Origin: Burkholderiales bacterium
Lineage (GTDB): Bacteria; Pseudomonadota; Gammaproteobacteria; Burkholderiales; Burkholderiaceae_C
NCBI GenBank assembly: GCA_005786815.1
Contig: SYDB01000166.1
Location: 1 to 8,295 of the forward strand
Reading direction: 5' to 3'
DNA: 8,295 nt
Shown: positions 1 to 5,909 of the stretch, piece after piece
How the letters are laid out: the number at the start of each line of letters is the position of its first letter
Position numbering within the stretch: the stretch's first letter is position 1
The notes under the pieces: model-generated
Database searches by the model: none
What the model saw: only the letters and a program-made list of their open reading frames with translations
What the model was told of the DNA's origin: nothing
Translations under genes and position numbers: made by a program

Positions 1-122
1 ACCGGCCTTAAAGGATAGTCAGCTTGAGCAAAGCCATATGACGAATTGAATGTGACTATTGCTACAAAAACAAGAGTATGGTTTAGCGTAATTAGACTTC
101 TTTTAAAAATGCTGCAAGAAAA
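1..122 (-). pseudogene. N-terminal part of a Bug/TctC-type receptor, start codon missing, cut by window edge
   Basis: Reading the minus strand from 122 down to 1 gives one open frame. It holds a basic start (KRSL), a hydrophobic stretch (LVFVAIVTF), a signal-peptidase-like end (GFAQA) and then DYPLRPV, which runs off the window. The signal peptide followed by DYP-x-RPV is the usual N-terminus of Bug/TctC periplasmic receptors of the tripartite tricarboxylate transporter family. The frame is closed upstream by TGA at 123-125. Between that stop and the basic region there is no ATG, GTG or TTG; the nearest candidate is ATT at 108-110, without a convincing Shine-Dalgarno site. I therefore favour a gene that has lost its start. 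A rare ATT start or a sequencing error is also possible. The rest of the gene lies outside the window, so its integrity cannot be judged. It is divergent from the receptor gene at 389. Confidence 0.6.
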
Positions 123-137
123 TCACTTAAGAGTAAC

Positions 138-158
138 GTAATTTCTTTTCGAAATTAC
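138..158. repeat. Perfect 8-bp inverted repeat with 5-base centre
   Basis: GTAATTTC at 138-145 is followed by TTTTC and then its exact reverse complement GAAATTAC at 151-158. It lies in the divergent spacer between the left-edge receptor fragment and the receptor gene at 389, just upstream of the fragment. There is no T-tract and the stem is AT-rich, so an operator is more likely than a terminator. No regulator gene is visible. Confidence 0.45.
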
Positions 159-330
159 CTCAAGGTGCCTAGCATATGTGGCATTGTGAAGTTTTACGAT
201 CAACCAATTAAAGCAGTTCCGTTTTAGCCTAGGCGCTGACCACGCGGAAGATGAACTTCAAGTCAAAGTGCTCAGTAGAGATAGGGGCGCGCAAGCAACC
301 ATACCTGGAAAGCAGCTCAGGTTTGCCCTC

Positions 331-359
331 TTGCTAATTCACGGTGCTTCTATTTAAAT
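331..359 (+). promoter_or_regulatory. Candidate sigma-70 promoter for the receptor gene at 389
   Basis: TTGCTA (331-336, 4 of 6 to TTGACA) is followed after 17 bases by TTAAAT (354-359, 4 of 6 to TATAAT). Transcription would start near 366, leaving a short leader that contains the ribosome binding site. If correct, it places the in-frame ATG at 344 upstream of the transcript, which supports the start at 389. Such matches are common by chance. Confidence 0.3.
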
Positions 360-374
360 ATTCTCACCCACTTC

Positions 375-383
375 AAAAGGAGA
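375..383 (+). promoter_or_regulatory. Shine-Dalgarno site that fixes the start at 389
   Basis: The purine run AAAAGGAGA ends 5 bases before ATG 389. The alternative in-frame ATG at 344 has no comparable site and would put 15 extra residues in front of the export signal. Confidence 0.8.
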
Positions 384-388
384 CCTCT

Positions 389-1372
389 ATGAAAACTGTA
401 GGCACTAGACGTCGCACATTTATGCAAGCATCCGCGGCAACTGCGGTCACATTGGCCTTCCAAAGCATGGCGCAAGTCCAGACCTTTCCGTCAAAACCTA
501 TCAAATTGATTTGTCCATGGCCTGCGGGCGGCTCGACGGATGCCGTAATGCGCGCTTTGGCTGAAAGCGCCACCAAGTCGCTTGGCGTTCAAGTGGTCAT
601 CGAAAACAAACCCGGTGCCAGCGGCATGTTGGGGCCAAACGAGCTGGTGCGTGCCCAGCCCGATGGCTACACCCTGTCGCAAATCACGATTGGGGTGGCC
701 CGCCTGCCCCACATGATGAAGATGCAGTTCGACCCGCTCAAAGATTTCACCTACATCGCGTGTCTAACGGGCTACACCTTCGGCGTAGTGGTGCGGGCCG
801 ACTCCCCCATCAGTTCCATCGCCGACCTGGTGGCCTTTGCCAAAGCCAACCCAGGCAAGTTTACTTATGGGTCGACCGGCAACGGCACCACGCCGCACCT
901 CGCCTTTGCCGAATTTGCCAGCAAAGCCAAAATCGACGTCACCCATGTACCCTTCAAAGGGAGCGCCGATGGCCTGCAAGCCGTGTTGGGCGGCCATGTC
1001 ATGTCACACAGCGACGCCACCGGGTGGGCCCCGCAAGTTGAAGCAGGCACCATGCGCCTCTTGGCTACCTACGGTAGCAAACGCACCAAGCGCTGGCCCA
1101 ACACCCCCACGCTCAATGAACTCGGTTTCGACACCGTCTCCGACTCGCCTTTTGGCATTGGCGGCCCCAAGGGCATGGACCCAGCCGTGGTCAAACGCCT
1201 GCACGACGTCTTCAGAAGCACGTTGCAAGACCCAGCAGTGATGGCCAGCTTCGACAAATACGATCAATCGGTGATCTACATGGGCACCGAGGAATACACC
1301 CAGTTCATCCGCAACATGTTCCATTCCGAAAAGGCGACCATCGAGCGCCTAGGACTGGCCATGAAAAGCTAA
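389..1372 (+). CDS. Bug/TctC-type periplasmic solute receptor with Tat-like signal
   Basis: This 327-residue protein has the usual length for Bug receptors of the tripartite tricarboxylate transporter (TTT) family, which bind organic acids in the periplasm. The N-terminus carries a twin-arginine motif (TRRRTFM, residues 6-12), a hydrophobic stretch and a probable cleavage after SMA (28). Family marks follow: KPIKL, then WPAGGSTD (44-51) forming one ligand loop; ENKPGASGMLG (72-82); PDGYTL (91-96); ANPGKFTYGSTGNGTTPH (153-170) for the second loop; and VPFKGSADG (187-195). The start at 389 is chosen because of the Shine-Dalgarno site and because the Tat motif then sits at the very N-terminus. 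No TctA or TctB membrane genes lie nearby, so it is an orphan receptor in this window, as is common in this family. The ligand cannot be predicted. Its base composition looks richer in GC than the genes to its right. Confidence 0.93.
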   Translation: MKTVGTRRRTFMQASAATAVTLAFQSMAQVQTFPSKPIKLICPWPAGGSTDAVMRALAESATKSLGVQVVIENKPGASGMLGPNELVRAQPDGYTLSQITIGVARLPHMMKMQFDPLKDFTYIACLTGYTFGVVVRADSPISSIADLVAFAKANPGKFTYGSTGNGTTPHLAFAEFASKAKIDVTHVPFKGSADGLQAVLGGHVMSHSDATGWAPQVEAGTMRLLATYGSKRTKRWPNTPTLNELGFDTVSDSPFGIGGPKGMDPAVVKRLHDVFRSTLQDPAVMASFDKYDQSVIYMGTEEYTQFIRNMFHSEKATIERLGLAMKS

Positions 1373-1458
1373 AAAGGCCACATCGTGCTGAGAAGGCGTA
1401 TATCTGCAGTGACGCAGCCTCTGCGTACCTCGTTGCATCCAAACGCGCAACACGGCAT

Positions 1459-1611
1459 CTTGTGCAGAAGGGCCGCCAAGCTCTTGTCACCATTGCCGGC
1501 ATTGTTGTTGACCACGGTCAGATCAAGAGCACCTTGGGCAATCAAGCCTACTATCACTTCATTAGACATACCAGCGGTACCAAAACCACCGATCAGAACA
1601 GTGGAAGGTAC
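1459..1611 (-). pseudogene. Fossil of 3-oxoadipate CoA-transferase subunit A (PcaI/CatI-like), N-terminal piece
   Basis: The minus strand from 1605 to 1459 encodes about 49 residues with the marks of PcaI/CatI: STVLIGGFGTAG, then LIAQGALDLTVVNNNAGNGD, then LAALLHK. In intact enzymes this lies roughly 20-70 residues from the start of a subunit of about 225-230 residues. GGFGTAG is the glycine-rich CoA-transferase motif, and VNNNAGNG distinguishes PcaI/CatI from the SCOT type (SNNAG). Upstream, VP directly precedes ST, whereas the family usually has an extra DG there. The frame has no start codon before the stop TAA at 1645-1647. Downstream of LAALLHK the similarity ends abruptly, and the frame runs through unrelated sequence to TAG at 1369-1371. 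No subunit B and no other pca/cat gene is visible. The piece lies between two converging genes. I regard it as a decayed remnant of a 3-oxoadipate (beta-ketoadipate) pathway gene, not a functional gene. Confidence 0.8.
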
Positions 1612-1670
1612 ATACTGAAGACAATATTCACAGTTGTCGCACGGTTATGTTTCCACAAATTTTTGCCAGA

Positions 1671-2879
1671 TTAAGATGGCACAAAGGAAAGCTTAGTTTG
1701 ATCGACCTTAAACACTTTTGTTAACCAGTCGGCCATGATCTCTTGTCCAAGGGTCGGGTTATCGTGCTGGCAGTGCTCCGCACCGGTTTCTTCGGCTTCG
1801 GTTAGCTTAAGCATGACGTCGATACCACGCGCTTTGGCGTAATCATGTACCAATTTAACAGTGTCAACGCCCAGTACATCATGGCCACCATGAAGCACTA
1901 GGTAGGGGCAACGCATATTGTCGAGCACACCTTCTAATTTGAATGGCTTTGCTATTTTTACTGCCTCAGCCATCGTTTTGGCACCCATTACCCATTTCAT
2001 GTGTCCGGCAAGTGCATGGTCTTCGCCTCGGTCAGCAAAGCGTTTTTCTATGTCCCAAATAGCGCCGTGCGAAATGCATGCCGCAAGGCGGTGCTCGCAA
2101 GAACCAGCGCGTGCAGCGTAATAACCTCCCATGCTTGAACCACTGACAGCAATGCGTTTGGGGTCAATATCGGTACGTTTTTCCAACCAATCAATGCAGC
2201 GACCCACTGGTACTTCGTAGTCATATCGCGACACGATACCCTGTCGTCTTAGAGCCCCGCCCTGTCCAGGACCATCAACAAGAAGTACAGATATGCCACG
2301 CTGCACGGCGCCGCGTCCAGTCATAAACCAAAGCTCGTCTTTGAATGAATCAAGACCTCCAAAGGAGATCAGCACAGGCTGTATTTCGCTAATGTTCTTG
2401 TAGGCAGGTGACTTGATGAAATACGCTGGCAGGGTCTTACCATCTTCGTAAGGTATTTCCACCACTTCGCCAGGTGGATTTAGATAACGCAACCATTTTT
2501 GGCTGGCCGCTTCACAGCGTGTGAAAGTTGGTAAGCGGCGCGGATCATCGGCGGCGAGCCAGAATTCAGCAGAACGAAAATAATCAGCGGCACGAAGCCA
2601 ACAATTCATCGCTGTGCGGATATTGCCATCTTTTTCTGCCTCATCGCCACGTTTATCGTTTCGTTCAGCGACGACCATCCACTCGTTGTGCCAACTCTCA
2701 AAATCACCTGGAATCATTCGGCTTGCTGCCTGAAAACATTCACTGACTGCGCCACCACCCTCTTGCGTCTCGCCTAGGCCTCGGCGAAATTGATAAGACA
2801 TAAAAAAATGGTCTGGCCAATGGTGCCAGCCAAAAGGCTCATATCTAGGCGGTGTTCCTGCGGTCAAATCAGTTTGCAT
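1671..2879 (-). CDS. Alpha/beta hydrolase, FrsA / 2,6-dihydroxypseudooxynicotine hydrolase-like
   Basis: This 402-residue cytoplasmic protein has no signal peptide. The first ~135 residues are helical and rich in W, R and A, matching the cap region of the FrsA/DHPON-hydrolase/Ayg1 group. The alpha/beta-hydrolase core follows: SFGGLDSFKDE (172-182) near the oxyanion hole, VDGPGQGG (201-208), the nucleophile elbow GSSMGG (247-252) with Ser249, the acid in HGGHD (Asp334), and the likely catalytic His369 in AEHCQHDN. The complete triad suggests an active enzyme. Known members hydrolyse C-C bonds in 1,3-diketone-like substrates or esters; which applies here is unknown. It is the last gene of a likely three-gene operon, starting 28 bases after the receptor gene. 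AAGGAA lies 5 bases before the ATG. No clear terminator follows the stop. Confidence 0.88.
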   Translation of the reverse strand: MQTDLTAGTPPRYEPFGWHHWPDHFFMSYQFRRGLGETQEGGGAVSECFQAASRMIPGDFESWHNEWMVVAERNDKRGDEAEKDGNIRTAMNCWLRAADYFRSAEFWLAADDPRRLPTFTRCEAASQKWLRYLNPPGEVVEIPYEDGKTLPAYFIKSPAYKNISEIQPVLISFGGLDSFKDELWFMTGRGAVQRGISVLLVDGPGQGGALRRQGIVSRYDYEVPVGRCIDWLEKRTDIDPKRIAVSGSSMGGYYAARAGSCEHRLAACISHGAIWDIEKRFADRGEDHALAGHMKWVMGAKTMAEAVKIAKPFKLEGVLDNMRCPYLVLHGGHDVLGVDTVKLVHDYAKARGIDVMLKLTEAEETGAEHCQHDNPTLGQEIMADWLTKVFKVDQTKLSFVPS

Positions 2880-2907
2880 TCAGGTTCCTTGAGGTTGCAG
2901 GAATTAA

Positions 2908-3894
2908 TTACTGCGGCTTAAAGCCGATGTCTTTCACTAACTTGCCGTACTTTGCGAAATCACTCTTGATGATTTCACCAAAATAATCTGGAGACTCGTA
3001 GACCATATTCAGACCAGAGGCTGTCAACTTATCATTCACGTCAGGATTTTTCATCGCGCGGTTGATTTCATCGTTTAGCCGCATTACGATTTCCCGCGGC
3101 ATACCCGCAGGCCCAACAAAACCAAACCAACCACCAGACTCGTAGCCGGGTACTGCCTCAGAGGCTGCCGCAGAATCGGGCCACTGTGGAGCTCGGTTCT
3201 TACTGGTAACAGCCAAAAGGTTGATACGGCCAGACTTAATGTGTGGCGTCAGTCCGGTTACACCATCGACACCAGCCTGCACTTGCCCGCCAATCAAGTC
3301 GGTAGCGATTTGCGCTGAACCTTTATAAGGGATGTGGTTGAAGGAAAAATTTCCCATCATGCGCAGATGCTCAAAAATCAGGTGCGGAAATCCGCCCTCA
3401 CCATTGGTAGCGACTGTTAACTTTCCAGGATTCGCCTTGGCCCATGAAATCATTTCAGGCAGCGTTTTGAAAGGTGCCCCAGTGCCACCGACCACAACAA
3501 GATAGTTTGTGGTTGAAACGGCGATTGGCGAGAAATCCGTGAGCGCGTTGTAGGGAATGCTCTTGCTGGTGTGAGGAAGCACGACGAGATTGCCGCCTTG
3601 CCCAGCGCCTATGGTGTATCCGTCAGGAGCTGCTTTGGCCACCAAGTCAAGGCCCAACATGCCACTAGCTCCCGGACGATTTTCAACAATCACTTGCTGA
3701 CCAAGCCGGTCAGACAATCTCGGCGCGATCAGTCGCGCCATCAAGTCAGTTGTATTTCCAGGGGGGAAAGGAATAATAATTTTGATGGGTTTATTGGGGT
3801 ATGGACTGGTCTGAGCATGGGCACTTCCAAAAAATAAAACCAAAAATAAGATTGCAAATTTGGTGCCCCATATTTTTAAAAAGCTAAACTGCAT
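2908..3894 (-). CDS. Bug/TctC-type periplasmic solute receptor with Sec signal
   Basis: This 328-residue receptor belongs to the same family as the gene at 389 but is clearly different in sequence. The signal peptide is Sec-type: basic N-region, hydrophobic FAILFLVLFF (13-22) and cleavage after SAHA (residue 27), without twin arginines. Family marks are YPNKPIKIIIPFPPG (32-46), the ligand loop FPPGNTTD (43-50), ENRPGASGMLG (71-81), PDGYTI (90-95), ANPGKLTVATNGEGGFPH (154-171) and IPYKGSA (188-194). The first ligand loop has Asn47 where Gly is usual (PPGG in most members). A full AGGAGG site (3899-3904) lies 4 bases before the ATG. It sits between two hydrolase genes, 22 and 28 bases from each, so its ligand is probably the hydrolases' substrate or a related acid. 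That is inference from context. No TctA/TctB genes are visible. Confidence 0.93.
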   Translation of the reverse strand: MQFSFLKIWGTKFAILFLVLFFGSAHAQTSPYPNKPIKIIIPFPPGNTTDLMARLIAPRLSDRLGQQVIVENRPGASGMLGLDLVAKAAPDGYTIGAGQGGNLVVLPHTSKSIPYNALTDFSPIAVSTTNYLVVVGGTGAPFKTLPEMISWAKANPGKLTVATNGEGGFPHLIFEHLRMMGNFSFNHIPYKGSAQIATDLIGGQVQAGVDGVTGLTPHIKSGRINLLAVTSKNRAPQWPDSAAASEAVPGYESGGWFGFVGPAGMPREIVMRLNDEINRAMKNPDVNDKLTASGLNMVYESPDYFGEIIKSDFAKYGKLVKDIGFKPQ

Positions 3895-3916
3895 AGCGCC
3901 TCCTGTTATTAAAAAA

Positions 3917-5662
3917 TTATTTTTTCTTTGGAATGACGGGAACCAAAAGTCTTGATTTGTGTTTGGGTCCCATGTGCAAAGTCACTCTACCACTGAATAT
4001 AGCCGGTGGTCGATCTTGTTCATCCTCATGCGTGAATGGGCCGCAACCCTTCATAGGATTTTTCATATTGGAGAGGACCGCTGCTTCGTCAGCATGTTCG
4101 TAATCGCGTCCACGAACTGACAAAGCAATGCTGAAACCTTTTGGCACAACAATACAACTAGGCCATATTTCAACGTCTAATTCGTATACCTCTCCCGGAA
4201 TCAATGGTTGCTTTTCATCGTGGCTATGCCAAGGTCGATAGGGCGTACTTTTTTTCTTATCTAATTTTCGGTGTGATGCTCTCAGCCAACCTTGTGCAAT
4301 GGGTGTTTTGGGGTCAAGGGCCCCATGGAATAAAACTTCTTTGCCATGAGGATCAAACACTCGCACAACCGCAAAAATGTCGGCATCCACAGTAGAAGAT
4401 GAAATAAACAGTTTCAGGGCCATCGGACCAGTTAATTCAACCTCTTGGGTTTGCGGGGGAAATGAAAAAGTAACGCCATCTCCCATCATGTCGTAATGGA
4501 TGGATGCTTCTTGTTTGATGGGGAACTGTGAGAAAGTATTTTGCAGAGGATCTAGGTAGAGGGAAGTCCATTGGGTTCGTTTTAGTGGCCACTCGTTTTC
4601 TGCACGCGGCGTAAATTTTTCACCAGGCGACCTCACCAACAATGAAACTTTGGGCATCTTGTTCCACCCGTTTTTTTTGCCCTTGAGATAAAAATCAAAA
4701 AATCGTTTTTGGATACCGATTCCATAGTCCGTATAAAAAGGAGCCCAATGGGACCCGCCGTGAGCTTCAAGCCATTTATTTTTTGATTTTGATTGCACAA
4801 AACCTTCAAAATTGCCACGGGTATGTAAACCTTGCCCGCCCCAATTTGCTGCACTCAGTAACGGAATATCTACTTGGTCTAATTTGGCGGAGCGCTCCTC
4901 ATACCATTGACAGATCATTTCGTTGTCCATCACGCGCTTCCAAATATCTTCAATGTTGTTGCGCAAATCTGACTCAGGTAAAGTTTCTGGACCACACACC
5001 GTTTCCCCGGTGATGGCGTTTTTCTTTCCCCTATCACCAACTCCATGTTGAACAGTTTTAACTTGCATCTCTAACCAGTTCTTACGGAATGAACATGCAA
5101 TGCCGCCGTGCCTGTTTGATTCTCTGTAATTGTCGTTCCACCCTTCCCACACGCAAATAGCTTCTAAGTGCGGAGGCTTACTGGCTGCTGCACGCCATTG
5201 ATTGCTTGCGTAGTAAGAAATCCCATTCATTCCAACCCGTCCGTTGGACCATTCTTGCTTGGCTGCCCATTCGATACACAAATGAATGTCTTTTGTTTCA
5301 CGCGCGTTATTGTGGTCCATGAAACCCGGAGATCTTCCCGCGCCACGCGAATCGACTCGTATACAAACGTAACCATCAGGCACCCATTTTTCAGGATCTA
5401 CAACTTCCCAATTTTGGTATTTATTAGTAGATCCTCTCATGACATCAGGGTTTTCAACCTCCATGATGTCCCATGCGGTTTTGTAACCCTCCTGAAAGGC
5501 AAGCCCTTTTCCATAGGGACCGTAAGAGAGGATCACAGGAAATTTCCCTTTGTGTATAGGCATAAAAATATCTGATCTCAATACCAAGCCATCATCCATT
5601 TCAATGGGGTGATCCCAATCAATGTGCATGCCATCACGTATTTCTGATTTCCAAGTGCCCAT
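3917..5662 (-). CDS. CocE/NonD-family (peptidase S15-like) hydrolase
   Basis: This 581-residue protein without signal peptide is probably a cytoplasmic esterase or amidase. The layout fits the family: a short N-terminal strand region with the MDDGLVLRSDIFMP entry (22-35), an alpha/beta core with YGPYGKG (47-53, the oxyanion tyrosine region) and RVDSRGAGRSPG (102-113), and the nucleophile elbow GISYYA (147-152) with Ser149. The likely catalytic His305 is in HGGSHW (301-306). A C-terminal jelly-roll domain runs from about residue 365, with VELTGPMALKLFISSST and a late VRGRDYEHAD. Where cocaine esterase has the catalytic Asp after Trp, this protein reads SAANWGGQGLHTRGN (270-284), with Gly at that place. 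AAAGGAG (5672-5678) lies 9 bases before the ATG. It is the first gene of the leftward operon. Known relatives include cocaine esterase, glutaryl-7-ACA acylase and Xaa-Pro dipeptidyl peptidase; the substrate here is unknown. Confidence 0.9.
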   Translation of the reverse strand: MGTWKSEIRDGMHIDWDHPIEMDDGLVLRSDIFMPIHKGKFPVILSYGPYGKGLAFQEGYKTAWDIMEVENPDVMRGSTNKYQNWEVVDPEKWVPDGYVCIRVDSRGAGRSPGFMDHNNARETKDIHLCIEWAAKQEWSNGRVGMNGISYYASNQWRAAASKPPHLEAICVWEGWNDNYRESNRHGGIACSFRKNWLEMQVKTVQHGVGDRGKKNAITGETVCGPETLPESDLRNNIEDIWKRVMDNEMICQWYEERSAKLDQVDIPLLSAANWGGQGLHTRGNFEGFVQSKSKNKWLEAHGGSHWAPFYTDYGIGIQKRFFDFYLKGKKNGWNKMPKVSLLVRSPGEKFTPRAENEWPLKRTQWTSLYLDPLQNTFSQFPIKQEASIHYDMMGDGVTFSFPPQTQEVELTGPMALKLFISSSTVDADIFAVVRVFDPHGKEVLFHGALDPKTPIAQGWLRASHRKLDKKKSTPYRPWHSHDEKQPLIPGEVYELDVEIWPSCIVVPKGFSIALSVRGRDYEHADEAAVLSNMKNPMKGCGPFTHEDEQDRPPAIFSGRVTLHMGPKHKSRLLVPVIPKKK

Positions 5663-5699
5663 AATATTTTTCTCCTTTGTTTTCTTGTAATTGTGAGTC

Positions 5700-5738
5700 C
5701 AATTAGGTCTTAAAAAGTATTCTGATAAGCCCTAATTG
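5700..5738. repeat. 8-bp inverted repeat at 31-bp spacing, possible operator
   Basis: CAATTAGG (5700-5707) and its exact reverse complement CCTAATTG (5731-5738) are separated so that equivalent positions lie 31 bp apart, about three helical turns. The right arm touches the candidate -35 box of the cocE-like gene and the left arm lies just past its -10 box. This arrangement would suit a regulator binding two half-sites on one DNA face. That function is inferred from layout only. Confidence 0.45.
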
Positions 5739-5742
5739 TTAA
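5714..5742 (-). promoter_or_regulatory. Candidate sigma-70 promoter for the leftward hydrolase operon
   Basis: Read on the minus strand, TTAACA (5737-5742, 5 of 6 to consensus) is followed after 17 bases by TACTTT (5714-5719, which keeps the most conserved first, second and last positions of TATAAT). Transcription would start near 5707, giving a leader of about 45 bases before ATG 5662. The -10 match is weak. Confidence 0.35.
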
Positions 5743-5783
5743 ACCGACCGCACGCTATGCGTTCAATACAGCCCATCATGGTG

Positions 5784-5840
5784 CAAGTACTACACTTGAA
5801 TTTCGCCCAATTCCTTCAAGAATATTTGAGCCCTAGGGCT
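5784..5840. promoter_or_regulatory. Cluster of short dyads upstream of the ABC operon
   Basis: Three symmetric elements follow each other. CAAGT (5784-5788) faces ACTTG (5794-5798) across 5 bases. CTTGAA (5795-5800) faces TTCAAG (5815-5820) across 14 bases. AGCCCTAGGGCT (5829-5840) is a perfect 12-bp palindrome. They lie 70-126 bases before the start of the substrate-binding protein gene, in the promoter-proximal zone. They may be binding sites for a regulator encoded elsewhere. The short ones alone could arise by chance. Confidence 0.3.
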
Positions 5841-5909
5841 TGTCCTGCTTTTGAACTCGAAGGTCGTCTGTTAGAGTAAATAAATATTTTTTTGTGTTAG
5901 GAGAGCTTC

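Noticed and set aside
239..336. About 33 open codons on the minus strand ending FRVVSA, as another gene remnant
   Set aside because: There is no start codon, no recognisable motif, and the length is within chance for this composition.
344..388. Longer start for the receptor gene at ATG 344
   Set aside because: It adds 15 residues before the Tat motif, has no Shine-Dalgarno site and lies upstream of the candidate transcription start.
1412..1426. Hairpin ACGCAG-CCT-CTGCGT as a terminator after the receptor gene
   Set aside because: The stem is only 6 bp and no T-run follows on either strand.
1462..1674. Plus-strand frame of 70 codons in the convergent gap
   Set aside because: It lies opposite the CoA-transferase remnant, which explains its openness; it has no ribosome site or known motif.
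3911..3925. A6-TTA-T6 inverted repeat at the stop of the cocE-like gene as a terminator
   Set aside because: The stem has no G or C, and the next gene starts 22 bases away with a strong ribosome site, so read-through is expected.
5168..5575. Plus-strand frame of 135 codons opposite the cocE-like gene
   Set aside because: It is a shadow of a well-supported gene, with no family motif and no ribosome site.
5851..5877. TTGAAC...TAGAGT as promoter of the ABC operon
   Set aside because: The spacer is 15 bases and the -10 match is poor, so it is not strong enough to list.
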